64,000 nt of DNA, from assembly GCF_002005205.3 (NCBI RefSeq), contig NZ_CP019701.2:434001-498000 (forward strand), read 5' to 3'. Positions 19,328-26,579 of this stretch are shown one piece after another; within the stretch, counting starts at the first letter, position 1, and every line of letters starts with the position of its first letter. The position numbers and the translations under genes are program-made. Source of the stretch: Rhizobium rhizogenes. GTDB taxonomy: Bacteria > Pseudomonadota > Alphaproteobacteria > Rhizobiales > Rhizobiaceae. Below the pieces are notes generated by a model. The model made no database searches. It saw only the letters and a list, made by a program, of their open reading frames with translations, and was not told where the DNA came from.

Positions 19328-20374
19328 ATGAACATCGCTGTTTCCAAACCCCCTTTGACGATAAGGCTGTGCGGACCGCGCGGCTTTTGCGCGGGCGTGG
19401 ACAGGGCGATCCAGATCGTCGTGCTGGCGCTGAAGGCCTATGGCGCCCCCGTCTATGTCCGTCACGAAATCGTGCATAATCGCTATGTGGTGGAAGGGCT
19501 GGAAGCCAAGGGTGCGGTTTTCGTCGAGGAACTGCACGAGATTCCCGCCGAGCATCGCGAGCAGCCGGTGGTCTTCTCGGCCCATGGCGTGCCGAAATCC
19601 GTGCCGGAGGATGCGCAGGCGCGTAATCTGTTTTATCTCGATGCCACCTGCCCGCTGGTCTCCAAGGTCCATAAGCAGGCCATGCGCCACCAGCGCCTCG
19701 GTCGCCATGTGGTGCTGATCGGCCATGCCGGCCACCCGGAGGTCATCGGCACCATGGGCCAGCTTCCGGAAGGAACGGTCTCGCTGATCGAGACGGTGGA
19801 AGATGCCGGTCGTTACGAGCCGGCGGACCGCGAAAATCTCGGCTTCGTCACCCAGACGACGCTTTCGGTCGATGATACCGCCGGTGTCATCGCCAGGCTG
19901 CAGGAGCGTTTCCCGGCCATTCAGGCGCCCGCCGCCGACAGCATCTGTTACGCAACCACCAACCGGCAGGATGCGGTGAAACAGGCGGCCCCCGGCTGCG
20001 ACCTCTTCATCGTTGTCGGCGCACCCAATTCCTCAAATTCCAAGCGGCTGGTGGAAGTGGCGCTGCGCGCCGGTGCCAAGCGCTCCGTGCTGGTGCAGCG
20101 GGCCTCGGAAATCGACTGGAATGAAATCGGCGATATCCGCACCGTCGGCCTTTCAGCTGGCGCATCGGCGCCTGAGGTCATCGTTGATGAGATCATCGAG
20201 GCCTTCAAGGCGCGTTTCGATACCACGCTCGATCTCGCCGTGACGGTTGAGGAGACGGAACATTTCCTCGTCAATCGCGAGTTGCGCAGCATCGAGCTGA
20301 CGACCGACGACATGGCTTTCGTCAACGGCAATGCCAGCAACGCCCTGCCGCCGAAAAGCGCCGCCGGTATTTAA
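19328..20374 (+). CDS. ispH: 4-hydroxy-3-methylbut-2-enyl diphosphate reductase
   Basis: Iron-sulfur enzyme making IPP and DMAPP in the last step of the MEP isoprenoid pathway. 348 aa. The three conserved cysteines that bind the cluster are in [11 protein letters not shown] (about residue 20), [13 protein letters not shown] (about residue 110) and [10 protein letters not shown] (about residue 210). The catalytic glutamate segment [11 protein letters not shown] and histidines in YVRHEIVHN and FSAHGVP are also present. First gene of ispH-thrB-rnhA. Confidence 0.97.
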   Translation: MNIAVSKPPLTIRLCGPRGFCAGVDRAIQIVVLALKAYGAPVYVRHEIVHNRYVVEGLEAKGAVFVEELHEIPAEHREQPVVFSAHGVPKSVPEDAQARNLFYLDATCPLVSKVHKQAMRHQRLGRHVVLIGHAGHPEVIGTMGQLPEGTVSLIETVEDAGRYEPADRENLGFVTQTTLSVDDTAGVIARLQERFPAIQAPAADSICYATTNRQDAVKQAAPGCDLFIVVGAPNSSNSKRLVEVALRAGAKRSVLVQRASEIDWNEIGDIRTVGLSAGASAPEVIVDEIIEAFKARFDTTLDLAVTVEETEHFLVNRELRSIELTTDDMAFVNGNASNALPPKSAAGI

Positions 20375-20463
20375 AGCGGGGTGGTGCTGATGTGGGCGGT
20401 TTTCCCCACATACGCCATCCTCACCCGAGATTTCCATTCCATCCTTCACCAAGAGATTTGAAA

Positions 20464-21432
20464 TTGGCAGTTTATACGGACATCACCGAAGATGATCTGA
20501 GGAATTTCCTCACGCAATATGACGTCGGCAGCCTGACCTCCTACAAGGGCATTGCCGAAGGCGTCGAAAACTCCAATTTCCTGCTGCACACCACCGGGGA
20601 CCCGCTGATCCTGACGCTTTATGAAAAGCGCGTGGAAAAAAACGATCTGCCCTTCTTCCTCGGTCTCATGCAGCATCTGGCTGCCAAGGGCCTGTCCTGC
20701 CCCCTGCCGCTGCCGCGCAAGGATGGCGAGTTGCTGGGCGAACTGTCGGGCCGCCCGGCGGCGCTCATCTCCTTCCTCGAAGGCATGTGGCTGAGAAAGC
20801 CGGAGGCAAAACATTGCCGTGAAGTCGGCAAGGCGCTGGCTGCGATGCATCTGGCCGGCGAGGGGTTCGAAATCAAGCGCCCGAATGCGCTCTCCGTCGA
20901 AGGCTGGAAGGTGCTGTGGGACAAATCCGAGGACCGCGCCGATGAGGTGGAGAAGGGCCTGAGGGACGAGATCCGTCCCGAGATCGATTATCTCGCCGCC
21001 CATTGGCCGAAGGATCTGCCCGCCGGCGTCATCCATGCGGATCTGTTTCAGGACAATGTGTTTTTCCTCGGCGATGAACTGTCTGGCCTGATCGATTTTT
21101 ATTTCGCCTGCAACGACCTGCTCGCTTATGACGTGTCGATCTGCCTCAATGCCTGGTGCTTTGAAAAGGATGGCGCCTATAACGTCACCAAGGGCAAGGC
21201 GCTGCTGGAAGGTTACCAGTCGGTGCGGTCGATGAGCGAGGCGGAACTGGAAGCGCTGCCGCTTCTGGCGCGCGGTTCGGCGCTGCGTTTCTTCCTCACC
21301 CGCCTTTATGACTGGCTGACGACGCCGGAAGGCGCGCTGGTGGTCAAGAAGGACCCACTGGAATATCTGCGCAAGCTGCGGTTCCACCGCTCGATCGCCA
21401 ATGTCGCCGAATATGGGCTGGCGGGCGAATGA
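20464..21432 (+). CDS. thrB: homoserine kinase (aminoglycoside-phosphotransferase fold)
   Basis: Phosphorylates homoserine for threonine synthesis; thrC, the next pathway step, lies at 31.5-32.9 kb. About 322 aa of the ThrB2 type. The N-terminal [13 protein letters not shown] forms the nucleotide loop, and [13 protein letters not shown]...GLIDFYFAC forms the catalytic and metal-binding loops. I chose a TTG start (reading [12 protein letters not shown]) because homologues begin there and AAGAGA precedes it. The upstream in-frame ATG at 20392 would add unrelated sequence. The stop overlaps the rnhA start by four bases (ATGA), so translation is coupled. Confidence 0.93.
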   Translation: MAVYTDITEDDLRNFLTQYDVGSLTSYKGIAEGVENSNFLLHTTGDPLILTLYEKRVEKNDLPFFLGLMQHLAAKGLSCPLPLPRKDGELLGELSGRPAALISFLEGMWLRKPEAKHCREVGKALAAMHLAGEGFEIKRPNALSVEGWKVLWDKSEDRADEVEKGLRDEIRPEIDYLAAHWPKDLPAGVIHADLFQDNVFFLGDELSGLIDFYFACNDLLAYDVSICLNAWCFEKDGAYNVTKGKALLEGYQSVRSMSEAELEALPLLARGSALRFFLTRLYDWLTTPEGALVVKKDPLEYLRKLRFHRSIANVAEYGLAGE

Positions 21433-21869
21433 AACACGTCGATATTTTCACCGATGGCGCCTGCTCCGGTAATCCCGGTCCGGGTGGCTGGGGCGCCGTG
21501 CTGCGTTATGGCGAGGTGGAGAAGGAACTGTCCGGTGGTGAGGCCGAGACCACCAATAATCGCATGGAGCTGCTGGCGGCGATTTCGGCTCTCAATGCGC
21601 TGAAGAGCCCCTGCGAGGTCGATCTTTATACCGATAGCGCCTATGTGAAGGACGGCATCACCAAGTGGATTTTCGGCTGGAAAAAGAAGGGCTGGAAAAC
21701 CGCCGATAACAAGCCGGTCAAGAACGTTGAACTATGGCAGGCGCTGGAAGCGGCGCAGCAACGCCACAAGGTCACTCTGCACTGGGTCAAGGGCCATGCC
21801 GGCCACCCGGAAAACGAGCGTGCCGACGAGCTGGCGCGCAAGGGCATGGAGCCCTTCAAACGCCGGTAA
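21429..21869 (+). CDS. rnhA: ribonuclease HI
   Basis: Cuts the RNA strand of RNA-DNA hybrids (R-loops, primers). 146 aa. Catalytic residues are visible: Asp in [19 protein letters not shown] (residue 8-10 region), Glu in NNRMELLAA, Asp in [13 protein letters not shown], and the final Asp in [14 protein letters not shown]. It shares an ATGA overlap with thrB. Confidence 0.97.
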   Translation: MKHVDIFTDGACSGNPGPGGWGAVLRYGEVEKELSGGEAETTNNRMELLAAISALNALKSPCEVDLYTDSAYVKDGITKWIFGWKKKGWKTADNKPVKNVELWQALEAAQQRHKVTLHWVKGHAGHPENERADELARKGMEPFKRR

Positions 21870-21972
21870 CGCAAGCCTGCTTTAGTTTCGCCTGGTTCAG
21901 TCGGGGTTGATTTGACCCAGCCTCCATTGATCAGGGTTGTGAAAACCGAAACCCGACTTATCTTGTCGTCAA

Positions 21973-21991
21973 GGGCGTCCCCGGGACGCCC
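21973..21991 (+). promoter_or_regulatory. GC-rich palindrome just before a ribosome-binding site
   Basis: GGGCGTCC-CCG-GGACGCCC (8-bp stem) ends a few bases before the GGAGGAGAGG ribosome-binding site of the Dabb gene. It could be a leader hairpin or an operator; no evidence distinguishes these. Confidence 0.35.
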
Positions 21992-22011
21992 AATGGAGGA
22001 GAGGAATCCGG

Positions 22012-22320
22012 ATGATCCTGCATTGTGTATTTCTACGGTTCAAGGCCGCGACGGCGTCTTCTGAAAAACACGCGATATTCGAGGCGATCGCTGCCTTGAA
22101 GGACGTGATACCGGGCATCGTCGATGTGAAATACGGTCAGAATGTCTCACCCGAAGGGCTGAATGGCGGTTTTGTCGATGGCTTCATCGTGACGCTGGAA
22201 AGCCCCGAGGCCCGCGACGACTATCTGGCCCATCCACAGCATATGGAAGTGGGGGAGCGTCTCGTGTCGCTCACCGATGGCGGCCTGGCCGGGCTTCTGG
22301 TGTTTGATATGAATGTTTGA
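22012..22320 (+). CDS. Dabb (stress-responsive alpha/beta barrel) domain protein
   Basis: 102 aa, a single dimeric alpha/beta-barrel domain. It starts MILHCVFLRFKA (the usual H-x-V-x-x-x-F pattern) and has a central YGQNVSPEGL...GFIVTLESPEARDDYLAHPQHMEV segment. Members act in varied reactions or as small stress proteins; function is not predictable. It has a strong GGAGGAGAGG site, and a terminator follows directly. Confidence 0.85.
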   Translation: MILHCVFLRFKAATASSEKHAIFEAIAALKDVIPGIVDVKYGQNVSPEGLNGGFVDGFIVTLESPEARDDYLAHPQHMEVGERLVSLTDGGLAGLLVFDMNV

Positions 22321-22345
22321 GAGAGCGGCTTTTCGCCGCTCTCTT
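22321..22345 (+). terminator. terminator after Dabb gene
   Basis: Stem GAGAGCGGC/GCCGCTCTC (9 bp, perfect) with loop TTTTC and a short TT tail, starting at the base after the stop codon. Confidence 0.7.
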
Positions 22346-22346
22346 C

Positions 22347-22432
22347 CGTCATGCTCGGCTTGCCCCGAGCATCTGCAACGTCTCGATCGAACTGGACGTG
22401 ATGTCATCCTCGGCACAGGGCCGGGGATAACG
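22347..22432. repeat. dispersed inverted repeat, family C, copy 2
   Basis: Starts CGTCATGCTCGGCTTGCCCCG and ends GGGCCGGGGATAACG, a degenerate inverted pair around a 45-base middle. It lies between the convergent Dabb and peroxiredoxin genes. Confidence 0.7.
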
Positions 22433-22466
22433 CCTTATCGAGGGCCAAGAGGCCTTCTTCTTAACG

Positions 22467-22952
22467 TCAAAGCTGCTCGATCATCGCCGCGGCGGCCGAA
22501 ACCGTCGCCTGACCGGGGTTTTCTTCGACGTTGAGCGACTTCACCACGCCGTCTTCCACCAGCATCGAATAACGCTTGGAGCGCACACCAAGCCCGCCTG
22601 CGGAAAGGTCGGCGTCGAGGCCGAGCGCCTTGGTGAAGGCGGCGTCCCAGTCGGCGAGGAAGTGGATTTTGCCCTGGCCGCCGGAAGACTGCGCCCATGC
22701 GCCCATCACGTGCCAGTCATTGACGGCGACGACGGCGATATCGTCGACGCCCTTGGCGAGAATGGCATCGCGGTTTTCGAGATAACCCGGCAGGTGGTTC
22801 AGCGAGCAGGTGGGGGTGAAAGCGCCGGGCACGGCGAAAAGAACCACCTTCTTGCCGCCGAAAAGCGCGTCCGTGGTGGTTTCCACCGGGCCGTCGGCCG
22901 TCTTTTCCTTGAAGGTTGCGGAAGGCAGTTTTTCGCCGATCTTGATGGTCAT
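22467..22952 (-). CDS. peroxiredoxin (Prx5 / AhpE-like, PFTPTC-type)
   Basis: About 161 aa. Reduces hydrogen peroxide and organic peroxides via the peroxidatic cysteine in VPGAFTPTCSLNHLPGY near residue 48. The arginine in GVRSKRYSMLVEDGVV completes the active site. The order of motifs matches the Prx5 group used with glutaredoxin or glutathione. I prefer the second ATG (22952): the AGGAGC site sits about seven bases before it, but directly abuts the first ATG at 22958. Confidence 0.92.
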   Translation of the reverse strand: MTIKIGEKLPSATFKEKTADGPVETTTDALFGGKKVVLFAVPGAFTPTCSLNHLPGYLENRDAILAKGVDDIAVVAVNDWHVMGAWAQSSGGQGKIHFLADWDAAFTKALGLDADLSAGGLGVRSKRYSMLVEDGVVKSLNVEENPGQATVSAAAAMIEQL

Positions 22953-23073
22953 GTCCATGCTCCTGTGGTCGTTCGGTTCGCGCGACTATAGAGCACGGAA
23001 ATGAAATCTGTCATGCGGTTTTCGAGGTAAATTCGAGAGCGAAACACCGGCTCGGCGATGCTCGAGGAAGCGC

Positions 23074-23922
23074 TCAGGGTTTCGGGAAATTCAGCATCGT
23101 TTCCATGGCCCGGTCGCCGGATTTGACCAGAATGGGCCAGCTGTTGCCCTGTACCTGATAGGTTTTCGGCAGCCCCTTGATGTTCATGTAGAAGGAGAGC
23201 TTGCGCTTGTCGCGCACCAGGTTCTGCGGCTCGTAATAGGCAAAGCCAGAGGGGCCGGCGATGAAGATTTCTGTCTCCTTCGGCGCGTTTTCCGGCAATT
23301 GCAGCTGCACGCCGAGCATGGTCTTGTCGGGCGTGATGTGGAAGTCGATCACCTTGAAATCGTCGGATGCCGCTTCGGGCAGCGTTTCGCGCGCCTCCTC
23401 CAGCAGGCGCCGTTCCTCGCGGTCGTCATCGCCCGCATTGCCGCGGTCGATCGAGAATGTCGCCTCGAAGGGGATGCAGATATTCTGGCACACACCGATG
23501 AAGGCGGTGAGGTCGATCTTCCCGCCTGCCGCCGGGTCGGTTGCTTTCAGCTGGAACGGAAGGCTGACGGCGTGGTCATAGCCGATATCGGTGATATCGC
23601 CGTTCTCGATCAGCTTGGGAACCGGATAGGCCATGGTGGTGAGCGTCACACCGCTTGCCGCATCGGGCGTGATCTTGGGCGGTATGCCGGCTTCGCCCGG
23701 TTCGCGCCAGTAGGTTATCCACCCGTCCTTCGGCTCGATCTGCAGCACCCCGCGCACCACGCCATCGGCATCCATGGCAAGGCTCGCCACGCGCATCTGG
23801 CCGCCTTCGCTTCTCGCCCAGTCGGTAATCTCGGCCCGGGCGGCCTGCATGCCGCCGAGGAAGGCGGCAAATGCGACCGCAAGGTGAAGATGTGAAAATC
23901 GAAAGAATATCCTGACGCTCAT
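23074..23922 (-). CDS. exported DsbD-alpha-like domain protein
   Basis: 282 aa with a signal peptide (cleavage after AARA near residue 30). The mature part resembles the N-terminal periplasmic domain of the thiol reductase DsbD, including GWITYWREPGEAGIPP near residue 70 and the two-cysteine active segment FIGVCQNICIPFEATF near residue 140. The membrane and thioredoxin domains of full DsbD are missing, as in stand-alone rhizobial members. It probably passes reducing power to a periplasmic partner. Divergent from the YqgE gene. Confidence 0.85.
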   Translation of the reverse strand: MSVRIFFRFSHLHLAVAFAAFLGGMQAARAEITDWARSEGGQMRVASLAMDADGVVRGVLQIEPKDGWITYWREPGEAGIPPKITPDAASGVTLTTMAYPVPKLIENGDITDIGYDHAVSLPFQLKATDPAAGGKIDLTAFIGVCQNICIPFEATFSIDRGNAGDDDREERRLLEEARETLPEAASDDFKVIDFHITPDKTMLGVQLQLPENAPKETEIFIAGPSGFAYYEPQNLVRDKRKLSFYMNIKGLPKTYQVQGNSWPILVKSGDRAMETMLNFPKP

Positions 23923-24083
23923 GCTTCCCGTCTAACCCAACATCGGCCGGCGGACCAGTTACGAATTCGTGCGGCCCATCATTTTCGGTTGATTGATGGA
24001 ACGCTATGCCGCATCCTGTCCTTTGTCGAAGTGCGAACGCCGTTTTCCGTTAAACGACGGAATTCGGTCTGCTGGAGGCGCCG

Positions 24084-24689
24084 GTGAGCTTTTCAACCCT
24101 GATGGACAAACGCGAACGTGGCTTTCTCGATGGTCAGTTCCTCATCGCGATGCCGGGGCTGGACGACGGCAACTTTGCCCGTTCGGTGATCTATATCTGC
24201 GCCCATTCGGATGCCGGCGCCATGGGTTTCATCATCAACCGGCCGCAGCAGATCACTTTCACCGATATTTTGCTGCATCTGAAACTGGTCGATAGCAACG
24301 ATGCCATCATGCTGCCCAACCGCACGCGTGAATTTCCGATCCAGTGCGGCGGCCCGGTCGAATCCGGCCGGGGTTTCGTGCTGCATTCCGACGATTATTT
24401 AAGCGAATCCAGCATCCCGGTCAGCGATGACATCTCGCTGACGGCGACGCTCGATATCGTTCGTGCCATCTCCAACGGCCGTGGCCCGCAAAGGGCCACC
24501 ATGATGCTCGGTTATGCCGGCTGGGGGCCGGGCCAGCTGGAAAACGAAATCGCCAATAATGGCTGGTTGAATTGCCCGGCTGCGGAAGAGCTGATCTTCG
24601 ACCGGGGGCTGGACAATAAATACGAGCGGGCGCTGGCCCTGATGGGCGTCGATGCGCGGATGCTCTCCACGGATGCCGGTCACGCTTGA
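24084..24689 (+). CDS. YqgE/AlgH family protein
   Basis: 201 aa. It begins with a GTG 7 bases after CTGGAGG. Conserved family segments are [33 protein letters not shown] (residues about 47-56), [15 protein letters not shown], and [20 protein letters not shown] near residue 145. A conserved bacterial family of unknown biochemical role, named AlgH after a suspected regulator in Pseudomonas. Confidence 0.93.
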   Translation: MSFSTLMDKRERGFLDGQFLIAMPGLDDGNFARSVIYICAHSDAGAMGFIINRPQQITFTDILLHLKLVDSNDAIMLPNRTREFPIQCGGPVESGRGFVLHSDDYLSESSIPVSDDISLTATLDIVRAISNGRGPQRATMMLGYAGWGPGQLENEIANNGWLNCPAAEELIFDRGLDNKYERALALMGVDARMLSTDAGHA

Positions 24690-24814
24690 ATCTGGCACGC
24701 CTGAATTTTCCGCTGCCCGCCCATCCAATTATGGGCTGGAACCAAATCCCGCCCCCTGACGTTACTCACCCGGAAAGCCGGACAGACAGTACGGTTCAAC
24801 CAGGGAGCAGTAAC

Positions 24815-25006
24815 ATGGGTAGCACATCAGACAAGATCGCCGGTAAAGCCAACGAAGTTGCTGGCAAAATCAAGAAGAGCGTCGGCGAAGCGACGGGCAA
24901 TAATGAATTGCGCGCCAAGGGTGCCGCCCAGGAAACCAAGGGCAAGGTTCAGACTTCTGTCGGCAAGGCGAAGGACGCCGTCAAGGGCGCCGTCGACCGC
25001 ATGTAA
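24815..25006 (+). CDS. CsbD-family stress protein
   Basis: 63 aa, hydrophilic and helical, with the Lys/Ala/Gly pattern [20 protein letters not shown]...[23 protein letters not shown] typical of CsbD proteins. These are general-stress-induced in many bacteria, with no known mechanism. An AGGGAG site precedes the ATG. The open frame extends upstream without family sequence. A terminator follows at 25049-25078. Confidence 0.9.
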   Translation: MGSTSDKIAGKANEVAGKIKKSVGEATGNNELRAKGAAQETKGKVQTSVGKAKDAVKGAVDRM

Positions 25007-25048
25007 TCCCGCCTGACGGGACTGCGCCTTTCCACGATGCGGCGCCTG

Positions 25049-25078
25049 GAGCGCATGTGTTACCGCACATGCGCTCTT
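25049..25078 (+). terminator. terminator after csbD-like gene
   Basis: Perfect 11-bp stem GAGCGCATGTG/CACATGCGCTC with loop TTACCG, followed by TT. Confidence 0.7.
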
Positions 25079-25229
25079 GTCGTGTGATGCAGATAACTTT
25101 CCGTCAGAAGCGGAGTTTCGCGGAACGCGATTGAACGGGACCGCCGGCAATCCAGCCGGGCGTCATCAACAGGAACTGAACTGTCCACTGCTCTTCCCAA
25201 CTCCGTGATCCATCGCAAGGGTTTCATCA

Positions 25230-26324
25230 ATGAAGCTTTTTTCCTGCGCTTCCTGCGGCCAGCCGGTCCATTTCGACAATCGTTTCTGCGTCTCCTGCGG
25301 CCATCGTCTGGCCTTTGTGCCGGAGCGGCTTTGCATGGAAGCGCTTGCGCCTGCCGGCGAGCCGAACTGGCAGATCGTCGCGGAGCCGGAAAAACAGGTG
25401 CGTTTCTGCGCCAATGAAGTGAACGACATCTGCAACTGGTCGGTGCCGGCGGAAAGCGACAGTGCCTTTTGCCCGGCTTGCAGCCATAATCGTCTGGTGC
25501 CTGACATCGCGACGGAGCAGGGGATCGAACAGTGGCGTCGCATCAGCCAGGCGCAGCGGCATCTGTTTTATTCGATCCTTCGGCTGGGCCTGCCGCATCC
25601 CAACCGTGATGTTGATCCGGCCGGCGGCCTCGTCTTCGACTTTCTGGTCGATGCGGTGGCGCCCGACGGTTCCGTCATTCCGGCGATGACAGGTCACGAT
25701 GAGGGGCTGATCGCCATTCGCGCGGCGGAAGCCGACGACGTGACGCGCGAACAGGTGCGCGCCAACATGAATGAGCCGTATCGCACCCTGCTCGGCCATT
25801 TCCGCCATGAGGTCGGGCATTTCATCTGGAACAAGCTGGTGCGCGACGACAACCGGCTGGAAGCCTGCCGCGCCGTCTTCGGCGATGATCGTGAGGACTA
25901 CGGCGCGGCGTTGAAGCGCAATTATGAACAGGGACCGCGTCCTGACTGGCAGGAAAGCTTCATAAGCTCCTATGCCTCGGTTCACCCCTGGGAGGACTTC
26001 GCCGAATGTTTCGCCCACTATCTGCATATCGTCGATACGCTGGAGACGGCACGCGCTTTCGGCGTGGCGGTCGATCCGGACGGACATGAGGAAATGGCGG
26101 CGGAGGTGACGTTCGATCCCTATAACGCCCGCAGCGCCGCGCAGCTGGTCAAGGCGTGGATCCCCCTCAGTGTCGCCATCAATTCCATTCAGCGCAGCAT
26201 GGGGGAGGCGGACCTCTACCCCTTCGTGCTGACGCCGCCGGTGGTGGCGAAGATGGAGTTCATTCACGACCTGCTGCATGGGAAGGTGGCGCCGATGGTA
26301 GAACAGAATTCGCTAGTGCAATGA
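25230..26324 (+). CDS. putative zinc metallopeptidase with N-terminal zinc ribbons
   Basis: 364 aa. Residues 1-100 hold two zinc-ribbon halves: CASCGQPV...CVSCGHRL and, later, CANEVNDICNW...CPACSHN. The main domain has HFRHEVGHFIWNKLV near residue 195, an HExxH zinc site, and a downstream acidic segment HPWEDFAECFAHYLHI near residue 251 that would supply the third ligand. This is the layout of the putative zinc-binding metallopeptidase family (Peptidase_Mx). No signal peptide, so probably cytoplasmic. Substrate unknown. Confidence 0.85.
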   Translation: MKLFSCASCGQPVHFDNRFCVSCGHRLAFVPERLCMEALAPAGEPNWQIVAEPEKQVRFCANEVNDICNWSVPAESDSAFCPACSHNRLVPDIATEQGIEQWRRISQAQRHLFYSILRLGLPHPNRDVDPAGGLVFDFLVDAVAPDGSVIPAMTGHDEGLIAIRAAEADDVTREQVRANMNEPYRTLLGHFRHEVGHFIWNKLVRDDNRLEACRAVFGDDREDYGAALKRNYEQGPRPDWQESFISSYASVHPWEDFAECFAHYLHIVDTLETARAFGVAVDPDGHEEMAAEVTFDPYNARSAAQLVKAWIPLSVAINSIQRSMGEADLYPFVLTPPVVAKMEFIHDLLHGKVAPMVEQNSLVQ

Positions 26325-26374
26325 ATGCCGGGAGGAGGAGAGGCCTGATCAGGGGAAGCATCCTTTTCTTCTCC

Positions 26375-26487
26375 CGTCATACCGGCCTTGACCCGGTATC
26401 CAGCCAGCCCAAGTCCTTGGGCTGAAAGGAGCCTTTCCGCCGGGCAGACGCCCGTCGGCTGGATTTCGGCTCAAGGCCGGAATGACG
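26375..26487. repeat. dispersed palindromic repeat, family A, copy 2
   Basis: Arms CGTCATACCGGCC...GGCCGGAATGACG enclose CCAGCCAGCCCAAG, CCTTGGGCTG and CGTCGGCTGG blocks shared with copies 1 and 3. It sits between the convergent metallopeptidase and GGDEF-EAL genes. Confidence 0.88.
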
Positions 26488-26579
26488 AAAAGGGGTTGTT
26501 TTCGTCAAGAGGGACAAGTCTGACCGTCGAGGAGAGGCGCATCACTGTGCCCCTCGCTTCCATTTGTTCCAATATCCCG

